Origin: an uncultured Acidobacteriota bacterium
Lineage (GTDB): Bacteria > Acidobacteriota > Polarisedimenticolia > Polarisedimenticolales > JAIQFR01
NCBI GenBank assembly: GCA_937864465.1
Contig: CALMJU010000071.1
Span: 1-64,000 of the forward strand
Direction of reading: 5' to 3'
DNA: 64,000 bases
Below, piece by piece: positions 16,317 through 25,745 of the stretch. Position 1 is the stretch's first letter. Every line of letters starts with the position of its first letter. The notes under the pieces were generated by a model. That model did not search any database, had not been told where the DNA came from, and saw nothing but the letters and a program-made list of their open reading frames with translations. Made by a program: the position numbers and the translations under genes.

Positions 16317-18881
16317 ATGCCGTCGCCTCGAGGTGTTCGTGCCGGCGCTCTCGTTCTCTTCTTCGTGTCGGGCGCGACCAGCCTCGTGTACGAGGTCCTC
16401 TGGCTCCGCGAGCTGATCCTCATCCTGGGCTCGACGCTGTTCGCGACCAGCGCCGTCCTGTCGAGCTTCATGGGAGGCCTGGCGGCGGGATCGTACGCGG
16501 CCGGGCGCCTCGCGGATCGGCGCGCGATCGTTCCCCTGCGCATCTACGGCCTCCTCGAGCTCGGAATCGGGCTTTGCGCCCTCGTCGTGCCGGCGCTGTT
16601 CCGCGGGCTCACCCCGTTCTTCGCCGCCGTGTGGAATGCGGGCGCCTCCGACTCGTTCGTCGGCTTCAGCCTCGCGAAGGTCGTCGGCACGCTCGTCGTC
16701 CTTCTCCCGCCCACGTTCCTGATGGGCGCCAGCCTCCCCGTTCTCGCGCGGCAAGTCGCCGACGACCCGGACCGGATCGGCGGAAGCGTCGGCTGGCTGT
16801 ACGCGGTGAACACGTTCGGCGCCGTCGCCGGAACCTACGTCGCCGGCTTCGTCGCCGTCCCCGTCCTCGGCGTCCGCGTTACGTCGTGGGCGACGGCGGC
16901 CGTGAACGTGACGATCGGGATCGTGGCGATCGTGCTCTCCCGAGGCGCGGAGGGCCCGATCCGGGCGGCCGGCTCCCAGGCGCCGCCGCCCGCCGGGACC
17001 CGGCGCTCCCGTCTCGCGCTCGCCGTTTTCGCCGCCTCCGGCTTCGTCGCAATGGTGCTCGAGATCGCCTGGACGCGCGGCCTGTCGCTGATCCTCGGCA
17101 GCTCCGTCTACGCGTTCTCGCTCATGCTGATCGCGTTCCTGATCGGCCTTGCGGCAGGCAGCGCGGCCGTCTCCGGGTGGATCCGGAGGCGTCCCGGCGT
17201 GGATCTCGGAGCGGTCCTGGCCTTCCTGCTGGGCGCCGCGGGCCTGCTGACGTACGCGACCTCGTTCCTGTTCCAGGCGATGCCCCGCCTGTTCGGGGAG
17301 ATCTACTTCCGCTGGGGTTTCAGTCCGGACGGCTGGTTCGCGGTACAGCTCCTGTTCGGGCTCGCCATCATGTTCCCGGCCACGTTCGCCTCCGGCGGGA
17401 TCTTCCCGGTGGTGCTCCAGATGGTGGCCCGGGACCTCGATACGGTCGGCGGCGCCGTCGGCAAGGCGTACTCCGCCAACACCGTCGGCACGATCGCGGG
17501 CTCGCTCCTGGCCGGCTTCGTCGTCATCCCGCTGCTGGGCGTGCGCGCCACGCTGATCGCGGTCGCGGCCGCCCTGCTCGGTCTCGGGCTCGTCGCCTCG
17601 ATCGGACTCGCCCGGGGCGGCCGTCTGGGACGCCGGGCGATCGTCGCTCCCCTCGCCGCGGCGCTGCTGCTCGTTCTCCTGGTGCGGCCCGCCTGGAACA
17701 CGGTCCTGATGAACAGCGGCGTCTACATCAACGTCGTGGACCTCCCGGCGGGGGCGACGTGGGAGGACTTCTTCCGCTTCGCGGTCCAGAACACGAAGCT
17801 CGTCTTCTTCCGTGAAGGCCTGACGTCTTCCGTGATGGTGGGCGAGCAGCCCGCCGCGAACCACAACCGCTTCCTCTCGGTCAACGGGAAGGTCGAGGCC
17901 TCCACGAGCGGCGACATGGAGACCCAGACCCTCTGCGCCCATCTGCCCTTGCTCCTGCACCCCGACCCGCGGGACGTCCTCATCGTGGGGCTCGCGAGCG
18001 GGATCACGGCGGGCTCGGCCGCCAGCCATCCGGTCCGGTCGATCCGCGTCGTCGAGATCGAGGGGGCCATGGTGCCGGCCGCGAAGCATTTCTCCGCCGC
18101 GAACGGCAATGTGCTCGAGGATCCCCGGCTCGTCGTCTCGATCAACGACGCCCGCAACGAGCTGACGTACTCCGACCGGTCGTACGACGTGATCGTCTCG
18201 GAGCCGTCGAACCCCTGGATGACGGTCGCGTCGAACCTCTTCACCGAGGAGTTCTTCCGGCTGGTCCGGACGCGCCTGCGGCCGGGGGCGATCTTCTGCC
18301 AGTGGATCCAGACCTACGGCCTCGCGACGGACGACCTCCGCTCCGTGGTCGCGGCGTTCCGGGCCTCGTTCCCCGAGGCGCTTCTCTTCGAGACGTTCGA
18401 GGGGACCGATCTCCTCCTGCTCGGCTCGGACCGGCCGCTGCGGCTCGACCTCGACCGGATCACCGCGAGGATGTCGGAGCTGCGCGTGCACATGGACCTG
18501 ACGCGCGTCGGAACGAGGAACCCCGCCGATCTCCTCCCGCTCCTCCGCCTGGGAGCGCCCGAGATCCAGCGATTCGTCGCCGGGGCGGAGCGGAACACGG
18601 ACGACAACGCCCGGGTCGAGTTCTCCGCCCCGCGTACCCTCTACGAGTTCACGTCCGGGGAAACGCTCGCGAAGATCGCCGAGATCGCCGTCGATCCGAT
18701 CGACTACGTCGATCCGCGTCCTGCGTCGCGGGTCGAGGAGGACAGGCTGCGCCTCCGGCTCGCCAAGGCCTGCCTGGACCGGCGTCAGGCGACCCGGGCC
18801 AAGCGGATCGCCACGGAGCTCCTCAAGGGCCCCCTGGACGAGGAGGCATCCAAGTTCTTGAAGGACAACCGCTTGATCTGA
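16317..18881 (+). CDS. Membrane-embedded spermidine-synthase-like fusion protein
   Basis: An 854-residue protein. The first ~460 residues are polytopic membrane with an internal duplication: TSLVYEVLWLRELILILG and VLEIAWTRGLSLILGSS begin the halves, and GWLYAVNTFGAVAGTYVAGF and GKAYSANTVGTIAGSLLAGF recur later in each. The C-terminal ~330 residues are a Rossmann methyltransferase-like spermidine synthase domain (LIVGLASGITAGSA, VVEIEGAMVPAAKHF, YDVIVSEPSNPWM). Such fused proteins are common in Acidobacteria and Deltaproteobacteria; their true substrate is not established. The start is supported by AAGGGGG nine bases upstream of the ATG. Confidence 0.88.
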   Translation: MPSPRGVRAGALVLFFVSGATSLVYEVLWLRELILILGSTLFATSAVLSSFMGGLAAGSYAAGRLADRRAIVPLRIYGLLELGIGLCALVVPALFRGLTPFFAAVWNAGASDSFVGFSLAKVVGTLVVLLPPTFLMGASLPVLARQVADDPDRIGGSVGWLYAVNTFGAVAGTYVAGFVAVPVLGVRVTSWATAAVNVTIGIVAIVLSRGAEGPIRAAGSQAPPPAGTRRSRLALAVFAASGFVAMVLEIAWTRGLSLILGSSVYAFSLMLIAFLIGLAAGSAAVSGWIRRRPGVDLGAVLAFLLGAAGLLTYATSFLFQAMPRLFGEIYFRWGFSPDGWFAVQLLFGLAIMFPATFASGGIFPVVLQMVARDLDTVGGAVGKAYSANTVGTIAGSLLAGFVVIPLLGVRATLIAVAAALLGLGLVASIGLARGGRLGRRAIVAPLAAALLLVLLVRPAWNTVLMNSGVYINVVDLPAGATWEDFFRFAVQNTKLVFFREGLTSSVMVGEQPAANHNRFLSVNGKVEASTSGDMETQTLCAHLPLLLHPDPRDVLIVGLASGITAGSAASHPVRSIRVVEIEGAMVPAAKHFSAANGNVLEDPRLVVSINDARNELTYSDRSYDVIVSEPSNPWMTVASNLFTEEFFRLVRTRLRPGAIFCQWIQTYGLATDDLRSVVAAFRASFPEALLFETFEGTDLLLLGSDRPLRLDLDRITARMSELRVHMDLTRVGTRNPADLLPLLRLGAPEIQRFVAGAERNTDDNARVEFSAPRTLYEFTSGETLAKIAEIAVDPIDYVDPRPASRVEEDRLRLRLAKACLDRRQATRAKRIATELLKGPLDEEASKFLKDNRLI

Positions 18882-19134
18882 GACGGCGGCGCCCCTCGCC
18901 GGTCGGCGCCGGCTCCCCCCGCGGCCCGTCTCGGCTCAGGCGAGACCGGCGGAACCCGCGGGCATTGCGCTCCCCGGCTTTCGACGCCCGGATGGAGGCC
19001 GGGCCCTTCGAAATGGGGCGGTGGGGGCAGCCTCAGGAACCGCAACAATTACAGAATCGAACCGGGAAACTGCGGGTCGCGCCGGGCATTGGATCCGCGG
19101 GCCGGGGCAGACAGTCGGCTCGCGGTTTTCCGGA

Positions 19135-19163
19135 TTGTCGCACCGGCACATTCAGCGTATATG
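19135..19163 (+). promoter_or_regulatory. Promoter in the 340-base gap before the beta-helix protein gene
   Basis: -35 TTGTCG (19135-19140), 17-base spacer, -10 TATATG (19158-19163). The gap 18882-19221 otherwise holds only a short imperfect hairpin (CCGTCTCG/CGAGACCGG near 18925-18950) after the upstream stop, without a T-tract. No gene was seen in it. Confidence 0.6.
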
Positions 19164-19221
19164 GAACCGGGGGGTCGGGTCGGTTCCGCAGCCCTTGGGG
19201 CCGCCAAGCGAGGGGGACGCC

Positions 19222-21987
19222 GTGGTCGAACGCCGGCGATTCGTCTATGAATGGATCCTCGTAGTCCTCTTGCTGACCAGCGGGAGCGCGGCCCTCGCCC
19301 AGCAAACGGTGTACGTGGACGACGCGACCTGCCCCGGAGTGGGGGACGGCTCTTCCGGGAATCCGTACTGCAAGATCCAGGACGCGATCTGCTACCTCAA
19401 GAACAACGTCTCGGCAGGGGGCACCGTCCTGGTCCGCCCGGGAACTTACTACGAGGCGGTCCGCTCCTTCGTCAAGATCAGCGTCGTCTCGACCGACGGC
19501 CCGGCGGTCACGACGATCGACGCGACGAACAAGCCCTGCATCACCTCCACCTGCACGGTGAGCACGACGACGCCGTGCTCCGCGGTCATGCTGAGCTCGG
19601 TCAGCGGCGTCGGCCCGACGACGGCGGACCGGTTCGAGGGCTTTCGCATCGTCGGCGGGAAGGGCTACTACTGGGGCTACGAGCCGTACACGGTCGTCGG
19701 GGGGGGCATCTTCGTCTTCGGAAACAGCGCTCCCACGATCACCCGCAACGAGATCGTCGGAAACGCGGCGGTGGACAGTCGGGCGACCTTCTACTACGCC
19801 GGCGGGATCTACATCGCGGGCAACCTCCTCGGAGGGATCGGCGTCGCGCGGCCGGTGATCACCCGGAATCTCATCGAGGGGAACACCGTGGACCCGGTCG
19901 CCGGCAACAGCCAGAGCAAGATGACGTACGGGATGGGAGCCGGCATCTACGCGGGGGGCGACTCCGCGGCGCGGATCGAATCGAACACGATCCGCGACAA
20001 CGTGGCCGGGAGCCGTGCGAAGTCCTGGCAGGTCGCCAACGGCGGCGCCATCGCGATGTACAGCCGTTCCGAAGCCGGCACCACGTTCGTGTCGGGGAAT
20101 CTCATCCTCTCCAATTACGCGGCCGATTACGGCGCCGGGATCCAGGCCGGCTGCTTCATGGACAACGTCTACGAGATCCATCCCGGCACGGGAACCGTGG
20201 AGAACAACGTTTTCGCATCGAACGACGCGAGCTTCGGAGGCGGCATCGCCACGACGTCGTCCGAGGTGCTGTTCCGGTCGAACACGTTCGCGCAGAACGT
20301 CGCCGCGTACGGCGGAGGCGCATACTTCGACCAGGCCCACGGCGACAATCCCGTAGTCGATGCGACCTTCGTGAACAACGTGGTGGCGTTCAACACGGCG
20401 ATCTGGGACGTGCTGCATCCGGGCGGCGGGCTGTACGTGTACAACGTGAACCCGGTCGTACGTTACGACGACCTGTTCGGCAACTCGCCGGAGAACGTCG
20501 CGGGAACGAAGACGGACGCGGACTACGTCGGCGTGAACGGGACCATCTCCGCCGACCCGCGGTTCGCCAACCGGGCCACGGGCGATTTCCACCCGGTCGC
20601 CGGGAGCCCCGTCGTGGACGCCGGGGACAACACCAACGCGCCGAGTCTGGATCTGGACGGCCTGCCGCGGCCTCTGGACGGGAACGGCGACGGGAACCCC
20701 GTCGTCGACATGGGAGCCTATGAGTTCGCTCCGGACACCGACGGCGACGGGATCCCGGACGTGCTGGACGACGACGACGACAATGACGGCGTACCCGACG
20801 AGTCGGACTGCGCTCCGCTCGTCAAAGGGGTCTCGTCGATCCCCGGCGAGGTGGAAGGCAGCCTCCGTCTCGACAAGACCGGCGGCGGGCGCCTCTCGTG
20901 GGCGCGCGGGATCCAGGGGCACACGACGAACGTGTACCGCGGGACGCGTGTGCCCGGTCAGCCGTGGTCGTACGACGAGACATGCCTTGCGAACGAGGTT
21001 CCGGGCGTCGAGTACACGACCTCCGAGAATCCGCCGTCGGGCGGGCTCTACTACTACCAGGTGAGCGCAAAGAACACCTGCGGAGAGAGCCCCATGGGAC
21101 AGGCCTCCTCCGGCGAAGACCGCTACCCGCTCGTATCCTGCGAGGCCGCGAACCGGGACACCGACGGCGACCAGGTGAAGGACCTCGCCGACAACTGTCC
21201 GTTGTATTCCAACCCCGCTCAGGAGGACGACGACCGCGACTGGATCGGGAACGCATGCGATCTTTGCCCGCTCGTGCCGGATCCCTCGCAGGGAGACATC
21301 GACGCCGACGGGGACGGCGACGCCTGCGACAACTGCGTCACGGTCGCCAACCCCGACCAGGCGGACGGCGACGCCGACGGGTACGGCGACGCCTGCGACA
21401 ACTGCGTCACGGTCGCCAACCCCGACCAGGCGGACGCGGACGGGGACCTCTTGGGAGACGCTTGCGACTCCTGCACCGACCTCGACGCCGACGGCTTCGG
21501 CGACCCGGGCTACCCCGCGAACACCTGCCCGACCGACAACTGCCCCTCCGTCTCCAACCCCGACCAGGCGGATCTCGACGGAGACGGCCTCGGCGACGTC
21601 TGCGATCCCGACTTGGACGGGGACGATGTGGCCAACACCGAGGACTGCGCCCCCGCCGATCCGTCCGCCTGGGCCGTGCCGATCGAGGTCCAAGGACTGG
21701 CGGCGAACGACGTGCCGCCGATCCGGGTCGAGTGGCTGCCCGATCCCGGCGGAGCGGTCTACGACCTGATCGGAGGCACGCTGGCCGCGCTCCGTGTCGA
21801 CGGCGGCGTGGCGCAGGCGATATGCCTTGCCAGCGGGCTGACGGAGACGTACTGGGACGACCCGCGGCCGGCGCCGGCTCCGGGCGATGGGGACTACTAC
21901 CTCGCGCGAGCGCGTAACCTTTGTGGCGAAGGAGGTTATGGCAGCTCGACCTTGGGCCTCAGAATCCCGTTGGCTCCCTGCCCCTGA
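19222..21987 (+). CDS. Secreted right-handed beta-helix protein with thrombospondin type 3 repeats
   Basis: A 921-residue protein with a signal peptide (ILVVLLLTSGSAALAQ, cut near residue 27). Residues about 30-510 form a parallel beta-helix (SDGSSGNPYCKIQDA-type start, then many N-x-I-x-x-N turns such as ITRNEIVGN and IESNTIRDN). Calcium-binding type 3 repeats follow (DTDGDGIPDVLDDD; CDNCVTVANPDQAD units), with two FN3-like stretches. Members of this type are cell-surface or secreted, often binding polysaccharide. GTG 19222 is chosen for the spacing to GCGAGGGGG and for giving an intact signal peptide. Confidence 0.87.
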   Translation: MVERRRFVYEWILVVLLLTSGSAALAQQTVYVDDATCPGVGDGSSGNPYCKIQDAICYLKNNVSAGGTVLVRPGTYYEAVRSFVKISVVSTDGPAVTTIDATNKPCITSTCTVSTTTPCSAVMLSSVSGVGPTTADRFEGFRIVGGKGYYWGYEPYTVVGGGIFVFGNSAPTITRNEIVGNAAVDSRATFYYAGGIYIAGNLLGGIGVARPVITRNLIEGNTVDPVAGNSQSKMTYGMGAGIYAGGDSAARIESNTIRDNVAGSRAKSWQVANGGAIAMYSRSEAGTTFVSGNLILSNYAADYGAGIQAGCFMDNVYEIHPGTGTVENNVFASNDASFGGGIATTSSEVLFRSNTFAQNVAAYGGGAYFDQAHGDNPVVDATFVNNVVAFNTAIWDVLHPGGGLYVYNVNPVVRYDDLFGNSPENVAGTKTDADYVGVNGTISADPRFANRATGDFHPVAGSPVVDAGDNTNAPSLDLDGLPRPLDGNGDGNPVVDMGAYEFAPDTDGDGIPDVLDDDDDNDGVPDESDCAPLVKGVSSIPGEVEGSLRLDKTGGGRLSWARGIQGHTTNVYRGTRVPGQPWSYDETCLANEVPGVEYTTSENPPSGGLYYYQVSAKNTCGESPMGQASSGEDRYPLVSCEAANRDTDGDQVKDLADNCPLYSNPAQEDDDRDWIGNACDLCPLVPDPSQGDIDADGDGDACDNCVTVANPDQADGDADGYGDACDNCVTVANPDQADADGDLLGDACDSCTDLDADGFGDPGYPANTCPTDNCPSVSNPDQADLDGDGLGDVCDPDLDGDDVANTEDCAPADPSAWAVPIEVQGLAANDVPPIRVEWLPDPGGAVYDLIGGTLAALRVDGGVAQAICLASGLTETYWDDPRPAPAPGDGDYYLARARNLCGEGGYGSSTLGLRIPLAPCP
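21314..21436 (+). repeat. Perfect 54-base tandem repeat inside the type 3 repeat region
   Basis: Bases 21314-21367 recur without a change at 21383-21436 (period 69 bases, 23 residues). Each encodes GDACDNCVTVANPDQAD. The identity at synonymous sites points to recent duplication or gene conversion. Confidence 0.92.
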
Positions 21988-22056
21988 GTAGCCCGGCTCT
22001 CTTCTCCCGGCGCCCGAGCCCAGGTCCGGGCGAGGGCGCGGGTTTCCGTCTCGCGG

Positions 22057-22085
22057 TTGTATCACCGCGGGACTTCATCTATAGT
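22057..22085 (+). promoter_or_regulatory. Promoter of the two lipoprotein genes
   Basis: -35 TTGTAT at 22057-22062, 17-base spacer, -10 TATAGT at 22080-22085. It lies between the beta-helix gene and the first lipoprotein gene (ATG 22163). Confidence 0.7.
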
Positions 22086-22162
22086 CTGCGGCTCCGGCCC
22101 GGGTGGCGGTATGCTCTGGCACCGACGCTGAAACGACCCGGAGTCACGAGGGGAGCTCGGCC

Positions 22163-22858
22163 ATGAGATCCAGGCGGTATCTCGCAACCATCGCACTCGC
22201 TCTTCCTTTCGTCCTCGCGGCCCTCGGCTGCGTCGACAACGAACCGTTGCCCGTCGCGAACGGCTCTCTGACCGTCCACGTGGCGATGGAGCCGGTCGCC
22301 GGAGCGCGGGAGGATTCGAACCCGGCGTTCCTGTACGGCCGCGGGATGATCGCGAGCCTCCTCCTCATGCCCCTCGACAGCCGGGCGCTGGAGACCTGGG
22401 GAGAGTACGGAGTCGAGTACGTCTCTGCGATCCAGGTGGCGGACATGATCACCGTGTCGGTCAACGACCTCGATTCGGTGGTCATCCCGCACGGCTCGTA
22501 TCGCCTCGTGAGCGTGACGTTCAACAACTTCGACTGGAACGTCGTGGCGACGGACCCGCTCCTCGACCCCGGGAAAGGAAAGTGCGACACCGCGACGGGC
22601 AAGGTCACGTCGGTGTCCATGCCGGTCATGCAGATCGATGGGTCCAGGGCCTTCGCGCCGGACGGCGACTTCTTCGTCACCGTTCCGGAGGACGGACCCG
22701 GTTCTCTCACGATGGTGATCGACGGGGCGGCATTGACGGCAGCCGTCGACGAGCGGGTGTCCTGCGTCCTCCTCCCCAGCGGCGTCTGGGATCAAACGGC
22801 CGTCTTCACGGGCGAGCTCTATCCGACCGACATCGCGCAGTTCATCTTGTTCCGATAA
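22163..22858 (+). CDS. Putative lipoprotein, possibly DUF4382-like
   Basis: A 231-residue protein with a lipobox (VLAALGC, Cys 24), so probably anchored in the outer membrane. The mature part has beta-rich segments (GSLTVHVAMEPV, VVIPHGSYRLVSVTF, AFAPDGDFFVTV) that resemble DUF4382-type proteins, which carry the ligand-like domain after the lipobox. That match is tentative. GAGGGGAGC upstream supports ATG 22163. It is followed after 48 bases by a second lipoprotein gene. Confidence 0.7.
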   Translation: MRSRRYLATIALALPFVLAALGCVDNEPLPVANGSLTVHVAMEPVAGAREDSNPAFLYGRGMIASLLLMPLDSRALETWGEYGVEYVSAIQVADMITVSVNDLDSVVIPHGSYRLVSVTFNNFDWNVVATDPLLDPGKGKCDTATGKVTSVSMPVMQIDGSRAFAPDGDFFVTVPEDGPGSLTMVIDGAALTAAVDERVSCVLLPSGVWDQTAVFTGELYPTDIAQFILFR

Positions 22859-22906
22859 GCCGACGATCCGCGAGGGTCCGGCTCGAAGCGGGGGCGCGAG
22901 GGTTCC

Positions 22907-23758
22907 TTGGTTCCGGCGGCACGGATTCCGGTCTGGGTTCTCGCGCTCGTCGCCTCCGCGGTCGTCGCGTGCGGGTGCTCCTCCGAGAAAATCCTCTACC
23001 CGGCCGCCGGCAGCGTGACGCTCCGGGTGACCGACGGGGCTCTCGGACGTCAGACTTCGGCTCCTCCCTCGTTCCAAACGATGCGCTGGGTCCTCGAGGA
23101 GGCGGTCATCGAGATCGAGGGATTCGGCGACTACGACGCTCTCGGCATCGTCCCCTGCCACGCTTCGGCGAACGTGCTCGTCCAGGCCGACCTCGCGAGC
23201 CAGTGCGGCGGGTCGCCGCTGTCGCTCGGGGCCGAGGGAACTCGCGGCATGGGCGTCCGCCTCACCGTGTCCTCGATGGAGATGCGCCGGGCGTGGCGGC
23301 CGGACCTTCCGGCAGGAGGCGATTACGACGGCGACGGCGTGGAGAACGGCACCGACAACTGCCCGCTCGTCCCGAACCCCGACCAGGAGATCCTGACCGA
23401 CGCCACGAGCGGAACGGCATGCACCGCGCTCGACTGGTACACGGGCCTCTACACCGACCCGGACGCCGACGCGGACGGCGTGGCCGACGGATACGACAAC
23501 TGCATCTGGCTCGCGAACACCGACCAGGCGGACTCCAACGGCGACGGGATCGGCGACGCCTGCTCGCGGACCACGAGGGTCGTGCTGGACGCGCAGCCGC
23601 TCCGGCTGGAGCTGGCCCCCCTCTCCGTCACAGTCGCGGCTTCGGAGCTCACGAGGATCGTGGTCGACTTCGACAACAGCAAGACGCTGGTCGACTGCGA
23701 TTCCGGCCTGACGGTCTGCCGCCTGGATCCTTCCCGGGTTTCCCTGACGGTCCCCTGA
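22907..23758 (+). CDS. Putative lipoprotein with thrombospondin type 3 repeats
   Basis: A 283-residue protein, start TTG 22907 with GAGGG upstream. The lipobox SAVVACGC puts the lipid on Cys 22. The front half matches the neighbour in style (SVTLRVTDGALG; VLEEAVIEIEGFGDYD). The middle has type 3 repeats (DYDGDGVENGTDNCPLVPNP; DADADGVADGYDNC) like those of the 19222 gene, and the end is a beta-rich tail. The shared module and order suggest a surface complex with the beta-helix protein; this is inference. Confidence 0.7.
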   Translation: MVPAARIPVWVLALVASAVVACGCSSEKILYPAAGSVTLRVTDGALGRQTSAPPSFQTMRWVLEEAVIEIEGFGDYDALGIVPCHASANVLVQADLASQCGGSPLSLGAEGTRGMGVRLTVSSMEMRRAWRPDLPAGGDYDGDGVENGTDNCPLVPNPDQEILTDATSGTACTALDWYTGLYTDPDADADGVADGYDNCIWLANTDQADSNGDGIGDACSRTTRVVLDAQPLRLELAPLSVTVAASELTRIVVDFDNSKTLVDCDSGLTVCRLDPSRVSLTVP

Positions 23759-23791
23759 GCGCCGGCCTCGCGGAGCTCCCGCGCGGGTAGA

Positions 23792-24412
23792 TCAGCCCCG
23801 GATCTGGCGGCGCCGCCGAGGACGAGAGGCGGATCCCTGGGCGAGCACCGAATCGACGAAGGCCGTCAGCACCGACGGCTCGACCGGCTTCGCGAAGCAT
23901 CGCACCGCGCCGCACTGCAGGATCCTGGCCTCGGTCTCGCCGTCGAAGAAGCCGGTGATCGCGACGATGGTCGTCTTCGACGTGTCGGGATCCCCCTTGA
24001 TCGTCCGGCACACCTGGAATCCGTCGATGCCCGGCATGCGCAGGTCGAGGAGCACGACGTCGGGACGGAACGTCGCGACGAGCCGCCCCGCCTCGAAGCC
24101 GTCCGAGGCGGTCATCACCTCGTAGGGCTTCGATCGCGACGACATGTACTCCGCCAGGACTTCCCGAATGCTCGCATCGTCGTCGACGACGAGCACTCGT
24201 GGCCTTCCCGAACCCTCGCGCAGCGAGTCCGGCACGGGGATCCCGTTCTCCTGCATGAAGCGAACGAGGTCCTCCCGGCGAATCCTCCGATGCCCCCCCG
24301 GCGTGCGGAACGCCGGGAGACGCCCGGCGTTGACCCAGTTGATGATCGAGAGCGGCGACACGTGGCACAGCTTGGCCGCTTCGAACGTCGTGAAGACCGG
24401 CTTCTGACTCAT
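23792..24412 (-). CDS. Regulator with N-terminal excisionase-type HTH and C-terminal receiver
   Basis: A 206-residue protein of the same architecture and exact length as the one at 1999-2619. HTH residues about 7-48 (FTTFEAAKLCHVSPLSIINW, wing RTPGGHRRI). The receiver has DDD at 77-79, phospho-acceptor D123 (VLLDLRMP) and the conserved Lys in FAKPVE. ATG 24412 is preceded on the minus strand by a strong promoter. No partner kinase is visible; trxA-like and another receiver gene lie upstream on the same strand. Confidence 0.9.
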   Translation of the reverse strand: MSQKPVFTTFEAAKLCHVSPLSIINWVNAGRLPAFRTPGGHRRIRREDLVRFMQENGIPVPDSLREGSGRPRVLVVDDDASIREVLAEYMSSRSKPYEVMTASDGFEAGRLVATFRPDVVLLDLRMPGIDGFQVCRTIKGDPDTSKTTIVAITGFFDGETEARILQCGAVRCFAKPVEPSVLTAFVDSVLAQGSASRPRRRRQIRG

Positions 24413-24456
24413 GCCGTTACCTGAAATAATTACAACAATTTCAACTTTGCGGGTAC

Positions 24457-24485
24457 AATATGTCGTAGCCTGTATCGCTTGTCAA
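24457..24485 (-). promoter_or_regulatory. Promoter of the 23792-24412 regulator
   Basis: On the minus strand -35 TTGACA (24485-24480), 17-base spacer, -10 CATATT (24462-24457). The surrounding 24420-24480 is notably AT-rich for this genome. Confidence 0.7.
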
Positions 24486-24602
24486 GCGTCGGGAAGAGGA
24501 AACCCGAGCCGCCGTCGATCTCGGCGGGCTCCGTCTTCCCCTGAGGCGGAAGGGACTGCTGGATCCTCGCGCGGGCCGCTCCGGCGCCCGGAGCGTCCCC
24601 GC

Positions 24603-24977
24603 TCAGGACGAGCGCAGCTCTCGCCGTCCGTGTTTCTCGAGGATCTTCCGAAGCGGCTCGTCGGGAATCGCGCCGGGGATCATGCCGATCGCCTCGCCTC
24701 CGTCGAAGAAGATCATCGTGGGAACCGAACGGATCCCGAACCGCTCCGACGCGAGCGCGCTCTCGTCCACGTCGACCTTGACGATCTTCACCTTGCCGGC
24801 GACCTCCGGGGCGATCCGCTCGAGCGCGGCTCCCAGGGAACGGCAGGGCCCGCACCAGGCAGCCCAGAAGTCCACGACAACGGGGAGCTTCGACTGCAAG
24901 ACTTCCCGATCGAAGGTCTCATCCGTCGCGTGAACGATCCCGGATACCACATCCATCGCGCTTGCCGTGTCTCCCAT
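24603..24977 (-). CDS. Thioredoxin
   Basis: A 124-residue thioredoxin with the classic active site WCGPC (C42, C45), FWAAWCGPCRSL, the cis-proline motif SVPTM and a glutamate-rich C-terminus. It has a slightly long N-terminus; ATG 24977 has GGGAGGA well placed, while Met 8 (24956) is an alternative. It keeps cytoplasmic protein thiols reduced. It lies between two receiver-containing genes on the same strand. Confidence 0.93.
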   Translation of the reverse strand: MGDTASAMDVVSGIVHATDETFDREVLQSKLPVVVDFWAAWCGPCRSLGAALERIAPEVAGKVKIVKVDVDESALASERFGIRSVPTMIFFDGGEAIGMIPGAIPDEPLRKILEKHGRRELRSS

Positions 24978-25049
24978 CGCGTCCTCCCGCGCCTCTCCGT
25001 CTTCGAGTGGAAAGATGCCGCGAGAGGCGTCCGGGATACGGCCCGAGGC

Positions 25050-25496
25050 TCAGCGATCCGGCCACGTCGGGCTCGAGCTCCGGCCCCTCGCGCGCTGCCG
25101 GGCGGCCCGGGGCGCCGTGTCCCCGAGCCGATCGGGATGCGCGGCGCACGCGCGAACCACGTCGAGGAGCTCGTCGATGCGGAAGGGCTTTTGCAGGAGC
25201 GCCGCCCCGCACGCTCGGATCCTGCGGAGCGTGCCGTCGTCCAGCCGGTAGCCCGTCATGATCGCCGTCCGGCTCGCCGCGAGGGGATCCAGACGGGCGA
25301 GATCCTCGAGCCAGTCGAGAGGCCGCCGGCCCGGCATCGTCAGGTCGAGCAGCATCGCGTCCACGGCCACCGAACGCCGGATCCACTCGGCGTCATCGAC
25401 GCTGCCCGCGGTGACGCAACCGTGGCCCTCCTGCTCCAGGATCTCCCGGATCATGTCCGCCACCGATACCTCGTCGTCCACGGCCAGGATGAGCAT
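25050..25496 (-). CDS. Stand-alone response regulator receiver
   Basis: A 148-residue CheY-like protein: acidic pair D7/D8, phospho-acceptor D51 (AMLLDLTMPG), conserved Thr in IMTGY and Lys in LLQKPFR. The ~30 residues after the receiver are basic and low in complexity (RQRARGRSSSPTW) with no output domain. GGGGAGG precedes ATG 25496. The gap 25497-25745 upstream shows no gene. Confidence 0.88.
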   Translation of the reverse strand: MLILAVDDEVSVADMIREILEQEGHGCVTAGSVDDAEWIRRSVAVDAMLLDLTMPGRRPLDWLEDLARLDPLAASRTAIMTGYRLDDGTLRRIRACGAALLQKPFRIDELLDVVRACAAHPDRLGDTAPRAARQRARGRSSSPTWPDR

Positions 25497-25745
25497 GGCA
25501 TCCTCCCCCCGCTCCCGGCTGCCTCAGCCGGCAAGCGACCCTCCCGGACGGTTCCCCGATGGCAACCTCTCGCCGTCCAGAAGAGCTCGACAATCATGAG
25601 AGTACCGGCATCCGTGGTGCGGGCCGCGCGGGGAGAGATCGTCGTTCCGGCCCGGAGACACCGGCGTTGCGGAATGGCAACCGGGAGCGAGGGTGCCGCC
25701 CGGCTCGAACCCGAGAGGGATGGGGTCGCCGAGGACGGCGGAACT

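Noticed and set aside
16149-18491. 780-codon open frame opposite the membrane/synthase gene
   Set aside because: Rich in Glu/Arg/His without membrane or domain pattern; the plus-strand frame has clear membrane helices and a synthase domain.
21301-21640. Regular repeats suggesting CRISPR-like spacing
   Set aside because: The repeats are coding type 3 repeats inside a long gene, with variable units in frame, not direct repeats with unique spacers.
19033-22065. 1010-codon open frame opposite the beta-helix gene
   Set aside because: It mirrors the plus-strand repeats, has no signal peptide or known motif, and the plus strand has promoter and signal peptide.
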